Assembly: GCA_900547855.1 (NCBI GenBank)
Contig: URIK01000032.1
Coordinates: 1-14,933 of the forward strand
Direction of reading: 5' to 3'
Source: an uncultured Collinsella sp.
GTDB lineage: Bacteria; Actinomycetota; Coriobacteriia; Coriobacteriales; Coriobacteriaceae
Length of the DNA: 14,933 nt
The notes under the pieces were generated by a model. It did not search any database. It worked only from the letters and a program-made list of their open reading frames with translations, and was not told where the DNA came from. Below, piece by piece: positions 5,876 to 12,150 of the stretch (positions are counted from its first letter, which is position 1; every line of letters begins with the position of its first letter). The position numbers and the translations under genes were made by a program.

Positions 5876-6535
5876 ATGAAAAACGTTCTATGCTTTGGCG
5901 ACAGCAACACCTATGGTTACGATCCGGCGGGCATGCGCGACGGCACCGCGGTGCGCTATGCGCAGGATGTGCGCTGGTGCGGCGTGGCCCAACGTGACTT
6001 AGGCGAGGGCTGGCATGTAATTGAAGAAGGCCTCAACGGCCGCACGACGGTACGCGACGACATGTGCCATCTGGACACCAATCTTAACGGCATCCGCGCA
6101 CTTCCGATGCTGCTCGAGGCCCATAAGCCGCTGGACGCCATTGTGATCATGCTGGGCACCAACGACTGTAAGACGGTCTTTAACGTGACAGCTTCCGATA
6201 TCGCCCGTGGCGCCATGGCGCTGATTCGCGCCGTCCGCGCGTTTCCGTGGACCGACGCTGCGCCTTGTCCGCGCATTCTGCTGATGGCGCCTATCAAGAT
6301 TAAGCCGCAGATCGCCGACGTATATATGACCGATTTTGACGAGCATTCCGTAGAAGCCTCGGAACATTTTGGTGAGTACTACGCGCATGTGGCTGAGCAG
6401 TTTGGCTGCGACTTTTTGAATGCCGCTGATTTTGCCGAGCCGGGCGATATCGACTATCTGCATATGATGCCCGAAAGCCATGAGAGCCTGGGTCACGCCG
6501 TGGCAGCCAAGCTCCAAGAGATGCTCGGTGAGTAG
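5876..6535 (+). CDS. SGNH/GDSL-family hydrolase (arylesterase-like)
   Basis: A 219-residue protein with all four SGNH blocks. Block I is VLCFGDSNTYGYDP with nucleophile Ser10. Block II is EEGLNGRTT, with Gly and Asn at about 52-54. Block III is MLGTNDCK with Asn96 of the oxyanion hole. Block V is DIDYLHMMPE, with the Asp193-x-x-His196 acid/base pair. GDSNTYGYDP and GLNGRTT are close to the oligomeric arylesterase/acyltransferase subfamily (the Mycobacterium smegmatis AcT type). No signal peptide is present, so it should be cytoplasmic. It likely hydrolyses small acyl or acetyl esters; the natural substrate cannot be read from sequence. GAGGGG lies eight bases before the ATG. A terminator sits directly upstream and a hairpin directly downstream, so it probably forms a single-gene unit, unless reading through from the macrodomain gene. 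Confidence 0.9.
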   Translation: MKNVLCFGDSNTYGYDPAGMRDGTAVRYAQDVRWCGVAQRDLGEGWHVIEEGLNGRTTVRDDMCHLDTNLNGIRALPMLLEAHKPLDAIVIMLGTNDCKTVFNVTASDIARGAMALIRAVRAFPWTDAAPCPRILLMAPIKIKPQIADVYMTDFDEHSVEASEHFGEYYAHVAEQFGCDFLNAADFAEPGDIDYLHMMPESHESLGHAVAAKLQEMLGE

Positions 6536-6541
6536 CGCGAC

Positions 6542-6586
6542 CCCAAACCACCGCAAAGGTGTCTGTCCCCTTTGCGGTGGTTTGGG
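6542..6586. repeat. 18-bp perfect inverted repeat between convergent genes
   Basis: The left arm 6542-6559 (CCCAAACCACCGCAAAGG) is exactly complementary to 6569-6586 around a 9-base spacer. It lies between the SGNH hydrolase stop and the thiD stop, so it can fold at the 3' end of either mRNA. Neither side has a T tract, so it is a weak intrinsic terminator at best; it may stabilise both 3' ends or be a REP-like unit. The core CACCGCAA is shared with the hairpin at 10508-10572. Confidence 0.85.
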
Positions 6587-6595
6587 CTGCGAATC

Positions 6596-7426
6596 TTAAT
6601 ACTGCCACATGTGATTGACGGGGCCGGAACCTTTGCCCATGTCAAAGCCGGCGGCGAGGGCGCCCGTTAGGTAGGCCTTGCCGGCGTTGACGGCGTCGGC
6701 AAGATCCATGCCCTGAGCCAGCGCGCAGGCGATGGCGGACGAGAGCGTGCATCCGGTGCCGTGCGTGTTGTCGGTCTCGATGCGCTTGTGGCGGAACCAC
6801 GTGGTGAGTGGATCTCCCAGATGGTTGCCCTCGTCATCGAGTGGCGCGGGTTCGGCCAGTACATCGTTGGCCTCGTTGACAAGATGCCCACCCTTAACGA
6901 GGGATGCGCAACCAAAGCGGCGGGTGAGGAGCATGGCAGCATTTTGCTGTGTGCGCTCGGAGTCGACCTCGTAGTCGAGCAGGGCCATGGCCTCGGGAAT
7001 ATTGGGCGTGATAACCGTCGCCAGCGGGAACAGGCGGCGGGTGAGCGCCTCGGCGGCATCTTCGGCAATCAGCCGTGCGCCCGAGGTGGCGACCATGACG
7101 GGGTCGACTACCACGTTTGTCGCGTTCCAGGCGCTCAGGCGGTCGGCGATAACATCGATAATCTCGGCAGAGGAAACCATGCCAATCTTGACGGCGTTGG
7201 GGCGGATATCGTCAAAAACGGCATCGATCTGCGCCGCGACAATATCCGGGGAGATGTTCTGCACGGCGGTGACGCCCAGGGTGTTCTGTGCGGTGATGGC
7301 GGTGATGGCCGTCTCGGCATACAGGCGGTGCGCCGTGATGGTCTTGATGTCAGCCTGAATGCCGGCGCCACCGCTGGAATCGGATCCTGCGATGGATAGA
7401 ACGGCAGGTACCTTACTGCGATCCAT
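6596..7426 (-). CDS. thiD: Hydroxymethylpyrimidine/phosphomethylpyrimidine kinase
   Basis: The 276 residues match the usual ThiD length. ThiD phosphorylates HMP to HMP-P and then to HMP-PP, the pyrimidine donor for thiamine phosphate synthase. Visible ribokinase-fold motifs are SIAGSDSSGGAGIQADIKTI (residues 11-30, substrate site), AVKIGMV (78-84), VVVDPVMVATSG (105-116), VITPNIPEA (138-146), LVKGGH (176-181) and DNTHGTGCTLSSAIA (219-233), the anion hole with the catalytic region. AAGGGAG lies six bases before the ATG. It follows thiC on the same strand with a 181-base gap that holds its own possible -10 box, so it may be expressed both by read-through from thiC and independently. There is no fused ThiE domain at the C-terminus. 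Other thi genes are not in the window. Confidence 0.95.
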   Translation of the reverse strand: MDRSKVPAVLSIAGSDSSGGAGIQADIKTITAHRLYAETAITAITAQNTLGVTAVQNISPDIVAAQIDAVFDDIRPNAVKIGMVSSAEIIDVIADRLSAWNATNVVVDPVMVATSGARLIAEDAAEALTRRLFPLATVITPNIPEAMALLDYEVDSERTQQNAAMLLTRRFGCASLVKGGHLVNEANDVLAEPAPLDDEGNHLGDPLTTWFRHKRIETDNTHGTGCTLSSAIACALAQGMDLADAVNAGKAYLTGALAAGFDMGKGSGPVNHMWQY

Positions 7427-7472
7427 GTTCGCTCCCTTGTTCGGTCGGAATCAAATGGGTCTATAAGCCAGC

Positions 7473-7478
7473 ATTATA
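7473..7478 (-). promoter_or_regulatory. Possible -10 box for thiD
   Basis: A consensus TATAAT on the minus strand lies 47 bases before the thiD ATG, predicting a leader of about 40 bases. No good -35 hexamer is present at 16-18 bases; the expected position overlaps the inverted repeat at 7484-7513. Confidence 0.4.
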
Positions 7479-7483
7479 AAGAT

Positions 7484-7513
7484 GCCCGGGCTGACTCTAT
7501 GTCGAACCCGGGC
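7484..7513. repeat. Inverted repeat GCCCGGG...CCCGGGC in the thiC-thiD gap
   Basis: GCCCGGG (7484-7490) and CCCGGGC (7507-7513) flank a 16-base spacer. Read on the minus strand it can form a hairpin after thiC, but no T tract follows. It lies immediately upstream of the TATAAT box for thiD, so an operator or mRNA-processing role is possible. The rest of the 7427-7607 gap holds a GCAAATG direct repeat (7532-7538, 7542-7548) and no gene. Confidence 0.55.
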
Positions 7514-7607
7514 GGGCGATGCAATCTTTACGCAAATGCAAGCAAATGTTCACACGTCAACAATTGACAGGCACCAGCTCGCCGACAGAAGCGGCCGCGG
7601 CGACAGG

Positions 7608-8942
7608 CTAGTCCTCCATGCCGAGGTCGATCGTGGTGCCCTCGAAGATCTTGTTGACGGTGCGGACGGCGCACATCTTGCCACACATGGTGCAAGTGCC
7701 CTCGGTGGCGGCGGGGGACTCCTCGTAGCGCTTCTTGCCCGTAACCGGGTCGAGCGCGCACTCCCACATGGCGTCCCAGTCAAGCTTGCGGCGTGCCTGG
7801 CCCATCTTGTCGTCCATGTCGCGGGCGTGGGGCACCTTTTTGGCGATGTCGGCGGCGTGTGCGGCGATCTTGGTGGCCATGAGGCCGTCGAGCACATCCT
7901 GGGCGTTGGGCAGGCATAGGTGCTCTGCCGGTGTCACGTAGCACAGGAAGTCGGCACCGGAGCTGGCGGAGATGGCGCCGCCGATGGCAGCGGTGATGTG
8001 GTCGTAACCCACGCCGATATCGGTCACCAGCGGCCCGAGCACATAGAACGGAGCATTGTGGCACAGGCGCTTCTGCAGTTTCATGTTGGCGGCGATCTCG
8101 TCGAGCGCCATGTGACCCGGGCCCTCGACCATGACCTGGACGCCGGCGGCCCAAGCGCGCTTGCACAGCTTGCCCAGCTCGATCATCTCAGCGGTCTCGG
8201 TGGCGTCGTTGGAGTCGTAGAGGCAGCCCGGGCGGCAGGAGTCGCCGAGCGAAATCGTCACGTCGTACTCGTGGCAAATCTCGAGCAACTCGTCGTAGAA
8301 CTCATAGAATGGGTTCTCGTTACCGGTGACTTCCATCCAGCCAAACAGCAGTGAGCCGCCACGGCTCACGATGTTCATCAGGCGGCCGGTCTCCTTAAAG
8401 GTCTTGGTGACCGACTTGTTGATGCCGCAGTGGATGGTCATAAAGTCCACGCCGTCCTCGGCATGCGCGCGCACGACTTCGAACAGGTCGTCCTTGGTAA
8501 GCTTGACCAGCGGCTTTTCCATGTAGCCGATGGCGTCGTACATGGGGACGGTGCCTACCATGAGCGGCGTCTCGTCGATGAGCTGCTGGCGGAACTGGCG
8601 CGTCTTGCCCGAGTTGGAGAGGTCCATGATGGCGTCGGCGCCAAAGTCCTCAGCGATCTTGACCTTCTTCCATTCCTCGGCGGCATCGGCCTTGTCGCCC
8701 GAGATACCCAGGTTCACGTTGACCTTGGTGGACAAGCCCTCACCGACGCCAAAGGCGCGCATGCCTTTTTTGATGTGCACGATGTTGGCGGGAATGGCGA
8801 TACGGCCGTCGGCCACGCGCTCGCGGATGTACTCGGGGTCGCGATGCTCGTGCTCGGCGACTTCCTTCATCTGCGGCGTGATCTGCCCGGCACGGGCGAA
8901 GTCGATTTGCGTGACGAGCTTGGGCTCGGTCTGTGTGCTCAT
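7608..8942 (-). CDS. thiC: Phosphomethylpyrimidine synthase (radical SAM HMP-P synthase)
   Basis: ThiC rearranges aminoimidazole ribotide to HMP phosphate, the first step of the thiamine pyrimidine branch, using a [4Fe-4S] cluster and SAM. With the start at 8942 it has 444 residues, the shorter anaerobe/archaeal-type length that lacks the N-terminal domain extension of E. coli ThiC. Recognisable blocks are GISGDKADAAEEWKKVKIAE, GADAIMDLSNSGKTRQFR, GVDFMTIHCGIN, SLGDSCRPGC, MVEGPGHMALDEI and LGPLVTDIGVGYDHITAAIG. The C-terminal cluster motif is CTMCGKMC (Cys417, Cys420, Cys424), with three residues between the last two Cys instead of the four in E. coli-type ThiC; I recall this shorter form from anaerobes. 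An ATG eight codons upstream is open, but AAGGGAG lies eight bases before 8942. The TPP riboswitch directly upstream fits the function. Confidence 0.96.
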   Translation of the reverse strand: MSTQTEPKLVTQIDFARAGQITPQMKEVAEHEHRDPEYIRERVADGRIAIPANIVHIKKGMRAFGVGEGLSTKVNVNLGISGDKADAAEEWKKVKIAEDFGADAIMDLSNSGKTRQFRQQLIDETPLMVGTVPMYDAIGYMEKPLVKLTKDDLFEVVRAHAEDGVDFMTIHCGINKSVTKTFKETGRLMNIVSRGGSLLFGWMEVTGNENPFYEFYDELLEICHEYDVTISLGDSCRPGCLYDSNDATETAEMIELGKLCKRAWAAGVQVMVEGPGHMALDEIAANMKLQKRLCHNAPFYVLGPLVTDIGVGYDHITAAIGGAISASSGADFLCYVTPAEHLCLPNAQDVLDGLMATKIAAHAADIAKKVPHARDMDDKMGQARRKLDWDAMWECALDPVTGKKRYEESPAATEGTCTMCGKMCAVRTVNKIFEGTTIDLGMED

Positions 8943-8950
8943 TGGCACGG

Positions 8951-9041
8951 CTCCCTTCGTTGGCATTACCCATATCAGGTTTGCGGGTCAGGGCGGGCGC
9001 GCCCAGTCTCAGCCTGCCGTCTTGTCCTGCAAGCTCCCCGT
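8951..9041 (-). promoter_or_regulatory. TPP (THI-box) riboswitch controlling thiC
   Basis: On the minus strand the order is ACGGGGAG (from 9041), the conserved GGCTGAGA (9014-9007), then ACCTGATATGGGTAATGCC and AACGAAGGGA (8980-8952). These are the conserved P2/J3-2 and P4/P5/P1 blocks of the TPP aptamer. The variable P3 arm contains the GC-rich palindrome GGGCGCGCCC. The 3' end, GAAGGGAG, doubles as the thiC Shine-Dalgarno eight bases before its ATG. No terminator hairpin with a T tract lies between aptamer and gene. I therefore infer translational control, with TPP binding hiding the ribosome site. Confidence 0.95.
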
Positions 9042-9057
9042 TTATGTAATGGGCTCA

Positions 9058-9063
9058 AGTATA
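9058..9063 (-). promoter_or_regulatory. Likely -10 box of the thiC transcript
   Basis: TATACT on the minus strand lies about 17 bases upstream of the first riboswitch base, placing the transcription start just before the aptamer. The -35 region (around 9083-9088) is a poor match (TTAGGC at 19 bases). Confidence 0.5.
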
Positions 9064-9113
9064 GCTCGAATGGGTACGATTGGCCTAACGAGCGTGCCTG
9101 TGGGGAGGCGTAC

Positions 9114-9635
9114 ATGGAAGACAAGCATCTATATCGAGAGACGCAATGGGATGTATCGGCCGAGGAAAGCCGTGCGCACCATGGGTTGGTCGCGATTGGT
9201 TTTGCGGTGCTTGCCGTGCTGGTGATTGCCTTTTGTATCTGGACGTTTGGTGGTCGCGGCGGCGCTGCATGGGAGTTCGAGGCTGATGACAGCCTACCGA
9301 TTATGACGGTGAGGAGTACTGGCGGTAATGCCAATACGCTCGCCGTTCCGGGCGATTATTGGTACCCGCGCGATGAGTTTGTGCAGTTGCAACTGAGTGG
9401 TGGGTCCATTCCAGGTGAAGAAATCGAATGCGTGACGTTTGACGCGGCGCTCAAAACGCTCACGGTGAAGCTCAAAGATCAAGGAGATGCGCCCACGACC
9501 ATGGATATCGCCCTGACGGAATGGCGTCTGGAACCTCCGTCGGGCGTTGCGGTATCCGACGTAGGGCACGTTAAGATTACCTACCAAGATGGCTCGACAA
9601 ACGAAGTTGCCAAAGCCGACGGCTTGGCGGAATAG
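9114..9635 (+). CDS. Unrecognised single-pass membrane protein (173 aa)
   Basis: I do not recognise a family. The N-terminus is polar (MEDKHLYRETQWDVSAEESR) and is followed by one strong hydrophobic helix, LVAIGFAVLAVLVIAFCIWTF (about residues 25-45), then Gly/Arg-rich GGRGG. The remaining 120 or so residues are probably extracytoplasmic and beta-rich, with many short Val/Thr strands: LPIMTVRSTGGNANTLAVPG, FVQLQLSGG, IECVTFDAALKTLTVKLKDQ and VGHVKITYQDGST. This suggests a small beta-sandwich anchored by an uncleaved N-terminal helix. The frame is open far upstream across thiC, but GGGGAGG lies six bases before the ATG at 9114, which I take as the start. It is divergent from thiC; no functional link to thiamine is evident. 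No clear terminator follows. Confidence 0.8.
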   Translation: MEDKHLYRETQWDVSAEESRAHHGLVAIGFAVLAVLVIAFCIWTFGGRGGAAWEFEADDSLPIMTVRSTGGNANTLAVPGDYWYPRDEFVQLQLSGGSIPGEEIECVTFDAALKTLTVKLKDQGDAPTTMDIALTEWRLEPPSGVAVSDVGHVKITYQDGSTNEVAKADGLAE

Positions 9636-9675
9636 ACGCCGTGCCTAGGCAGCACATTCAAAAGCAGCGGTGGTC

Positions 9676-10485
9676 CTACAAGGCCTGTTCGTTCAGGAAG
9701 ACCAAAGTGTTCTTATTTGAAAGCTCGGGAAAGTGACGATAACCAACGTCAAACGCGGTGAGCCCGCTTACATCCTCGAGCTTGTTTTCTGCCATCCAGC
9801 GCGCCATGGAACCACGTGCCTTTTTGCTGGCGGTCGAGCGCTGGATGGGCTTGTCGTTGCGGATGCCTTCGCCAAAGAGGCACGTGACGACCGTGGCGTC
9901 GCCCGCGAGATGGGGCAGAACGGCTTTGGCGTACTCTACGCTGGCGAGGTTGACGATCGTGGTGTTTGAGCCTGCCGGGGCGATAGCCCGCGCGAGCTTG
10001 TCACTCCAAAACGCATAGAGGTCTCGGGCATCGTCAACGGCGAGCTTCGCGCCCATTTCCAGCCGATATGGTTCGACGGCATGAAAGGGGCGAACGCACC
10101 CGTAGAGGCCGGAGAGGATCCACAGGTGGCTTTGCAGCCATGCGAGCTGCGCGGAATCCATCACCTCGGGCGCCATGCTCTGGTATTGAATGCCGTGGTA
10201 GGACATGACGGCAGGGGAGAGGTGACAGGCGAGTGCGGGATTGTCGAGATCGCCGTTTTTCAGGATGGGCCCGAACTCATGCAGGGTGTTGAGGCAAGGC
10301 CCCAGCAGTTTGTCACTCACGTTCCATAGCGCCTGCAGGCTGTCGCTGCCTTCATTTCGTTCGATATCTAGCAGTGTGCGGTGGAGGCGAGCCGTCTCGT
10401 GCGCAAAAGGTGGAATGCCCAGGACTTCAAAAGCATCTTGGGCCGCGCGCATCTGCTTGGCGGGCGAAATGATGACCTGCAGCAT
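9676..10485 (-). CDS. yaaA: YaaA family peroxide-stress protein (DUF328/UPF0246)
   Basis: A 269-residue protein that matches the YaaA/DUF328 family over its full length. In E. coli this DNA-binding protein limits free iron and protects from hydrogen peroxide. Visible family blocks are MLQVIISPAKQM (1-12), MSYHGIQYQSM (94-104), ILSGLYGCVRPFHAVEPYRL (123-142) followed by EMG, VNLASVEYAKAV (178-189), KKARGSMARWM (221-231, part of the helix-hairpin-helix-like basic region) and FDVGYRHFPE (245-254). GGGAGGAAGA sits just before the ATG. It lies downstream of the M18 aminopeptidase gene on the same strand but is separated by a strong terminator, so it either has its own unseen promoter or depends on read-through. 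The stop comes 40 bases after the stop of the convergent membrane-protein gene. Confidence 0.93.
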   Translation of the reverse strand: MLQVIISPAKQMRAAQDAFEVLGIPPFAHETARLHRTLLDIERNEGSDSLQALWNVSDKLLGPCLNTLHEFGPILKNGDLDNPALACHLSPAVMSYHGIQYQSMAPEVMDSAQLAWLQSHLWILSGLYGCVRPFHAVEPYRLEMGAKLAVDDARDLYAFWSDKLARAIAPAGSNTTIVNLASVEYAKAVLPHLAGDATVVTCLFGEGIRNDKPIQRSTASKKARGSMARWMAENKLEDVSGLTAFDVGYRHFPELSNKNTLVFLNEQAL

Positions 10486-10502
10486 GGAATCTTCCTCCCG
10501 CT

Positions 10503-10572
10503 AAAAAGTTGCGGTGGAATACGGTCTGTTTTGGCCGTTTATGGGCCAGTTTAGTCCGTATTTCACCGCAAC
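10503..10572 (-). terminator. Long hairpin terminator of the M18 aminopeptidase gene
   Basis: A 17-bp stem (10508-10524 with 10556-10572, one G-T wobble) contains an inner stem TGGCC/GGCCA. On the minus strand it is followed by TTTTT (10507-10503), so it fits an intrinsic terminator between the aminopeptidase stop and yaaA. The stem is unusually long for a simple terminator, and its symmetric two-tier form resembles a REP/BIME-type palindromic unit. Confidence 0.8.
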
Positions 10573-10586
10573 TGATGAAGGGTTGG

Positions 10587-11984
10587 TTAGGCTCGCTCGA
10601 TGAAGGCCTTGTAGCCGCGATAGGCCTCGTAGATATCGGCCTTGTTGGCGACCTCCCACAGGGCGTGCATGGACAGGACGGCAACGCCGGAGTCGATGAC
10701 GTTCATGCCGTACTTGGCCATGATGTAGGCGATGGTGCCGCCGCCACCAGCGTTGACGCGGCCGAGCTCGCAGGTCTGGAAGTCCACGCCCGCCTCGTCC
10801 ATGATGTCGCGGATGAGGGCCACATACTCGGCGTCGGCGTCGTTGGAGCCACCCTTGCCGCGGCTGCCCGTGTACTTGTTAAAGCACAGGCCGCGACCCA
10901 TAAAGGCGGCGTTTTTGGTCTCGAACTTGCCGGCATAGCCCGGGTCGAAGCCGGCGGACACGTCGGAGGAGAGCATGCGGCTGCGGGCGAGTGCGCGGCG
11001 CAGGGCCAGCGGGCTATCCTCGCCGGCGAGCGTCATGATCTCGGCGACGGTGTTCTCGAAGAAGCGGCTTGTCATGCCGGTGGCGCCTACGGAGCCAATT
11101 TCCTCCTTGTCGACGATGAGCGTGATGCTCGTGCGCTCGACATTGGCCACATTAATCTGGGCGAGCATGGACGGGTAGGCACAGACGCGGTCGTCATGGC
11201 CATAGCCCAGAATCATGGAGCGGTCGAGGCCCATGTCGCGGGCGGGGCCGGCGGGCACGACCTCGATCTCGGCGGAGAGGAAGTCCTCCTCCTCGACGCC
11301 GTACTGCTCTTTGAGGATGTCCAAGAACATCTGCTTGACGGGCTCCTTGGAAGCGTCCTTGTCGTCCTCATCGAACTTGACGGGACGGCCGCCCACGATC
11401 ACGTCGAGAATCTCGGCGTCGACGGCGTCCTTGGCGGGCTTGGCCATCTGCTCGCTCGAGAGATGGATCAGTAGGTCGGAGATGGTAAAGACCGGGTCGT
11501 CGGCCTTGTCGCCGATATTGATGTCGACGGTGGTGCCGTCCTTTTTGCAGATGACGCCCACGAGTGCGAGCGGGGAGGCCACCCAGTGGTAGCTCTTGAC
11601 GCCGCCGTAGTAGTGCGTGTCGAGATAAGCCATGTCGCCGGCCTCGAAGGCGGGGTTCTGCTTAAGGTCCAGGCGCGGCGAGTCCACGTGCGCGCCCAGG
11701 ATGTTAAAGCCCTGCTCGAGCGGGTCGGTGCCCAGGTTGACGAGCATAAGGTCCTTGCCGTGGTTAGCGGCATACACCTTGTCGCCTGCCTTGAGCTCGC
11801 GGCCTTCGGCGATTACGGTCTCCAGGTCGACGTATCCCGCCTCCTCGGCCATCTTGATGCCGGCCTTGACGCACAGGCGCTCGGTTTTGTTCTCACTCAA
11901 AAACTGCTTATAGCCGCGGCAAAGCTCCTCGAGCTCTTCGATTTGCTGTGGCGTGTACTTTTTCCATGCGCAGGGACGCTCCAT
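10587..11984 (-). CDS. M18 family zinc aminopeptidase
   Basis: A 465-residue cytoplasmic metallo-aminopeptidase of peptidase family M18 (PF02127; aspartyl aminopeptidase/aminopeptidase I type). These form large dodecameric tetrahedral particles that trim N-terminal residues from peptides. The dinuclear metal site is visible: His99 and Asp101 in LGAHVDSPRLDL, Asp264/265 in GYGHDDRVCAYP, catalytic Glu294 and ligand Glu295 in VDKEEIGSVGATG, Asp341 in SSDVSAGFDP, and His440 in VLSMHALWEVANK. The length and FEAGDMAYLDTHYYGG region fit the bacterial ApeA-like branch more than the mammalian DNPEP branch, so substrate preference is uncertain. The frame is open 45 codons upstream, but AAGGAG lies nine bases before the ATG at 11984 and the extension is Pro/His/Arg-rich with no family match. 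It is divergent from polA. Confidence 0.93.
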   Translation of the reverse strand: MERPCAWKKYTPQQIEELEELCRGYKQFLSENKTERLCVKAGIKMAEEAGYVDLETVIAEGRELKAGDKVYAANHGKDLMLVNLGTDPLEQGFNILGAHVDSPRLDLKQNPAFEAGDMAYLDTHYYGGVKSYHWVASPLALVGVICKKDGTTVDINIGDKADDPVFTISDLLIHLSSEQMAKPAKDAVDAEILDVIVGGRPVKFDEDDKDASKEPVKQMFLDILKEQYGVEEEDFLSAEIEVVPAGPARDMGLDRSMILGYGHDDRVCAYPSMLAQINVANVERTSITLIVDKEEIGSVGATGMTSRFFENTVAEIMTLAGEDSPLALRRALARSRMLSSDVSAGFDPGYAGKFETKNAAFMGRGLCFNKYTGSRGKGGSNDADAEYVALIRDIMDEAGVDFQTCELGRVNAGGGGTIAYIMAKYGMNVIDSGVAVLSMHALWEVANKADIYEAYRGYKAFIERA

Positions 11985-12024
11985 GACGCAGGCTCCTTTC
12001 GGATCGATCGTGCTGGTTGATGTA

Positions 12025-12057
12025 CCGTGAGCCATCGTATCACGCGCGGGCTCACGG
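12025..12057. promoter_or_regulatory. 9-bp inverted repeat around a possible aminopeptidase promoter
   Basis: CCGTGAGCC (12025-12033) and GGCTCACGG (12049-12057) flank 15 bases. Between the arms, minus-strand TACGAT (12039-12034) could be the -10 box for the aminopeptidase, giving a leader of about 40 bases. An operator or a leader hairpin is possible. The remaining divergent region up to polA (12058-12150) shows no firm promoter. Confidence 0.4.
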
Positions 12058-12150
12058 TGGCGGGGGAGCTTGATGTGAGGTGGCCGCGGGGCGGGGAGCG
12101 TGTAAACTGGAGTGAGCAAACCGTGCCCAGCCTAAAGCGAGGTATTCAAT

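Noticed and set aside
7484..7513. Possible tRNA fragment, because the minus strand reads GGGTTCGAC between paired arms
   Set aside because: No acceptor, D or anticodon stem can be assembled around it. It is only a short inverted repeat.
8430..9113. Upstream extension of the 9114-9635 gene across thiC and the riboswitch
   Set aside because: It is antisense to conserved thiC sequence, and GGGGAGG before the ATG at 9114 gives a much better start.
10509..11474. Plus-strand open frame of 321 codons across the M18 aminopeptidase
   Set aside because: Antisense shadow: Val/Gly/His-rich low-complexity translation with no ribosome site, while the minus strand encodes a full-length M18 enzyme.
11985..12119. 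45-codon N-terminal extension of the M18 aminopeptidase
   Set aside because: AAGGAG precedes the ATG at 11984, the extension lacks family similarity, and it overlaps the probable promoter and inverted repeat.
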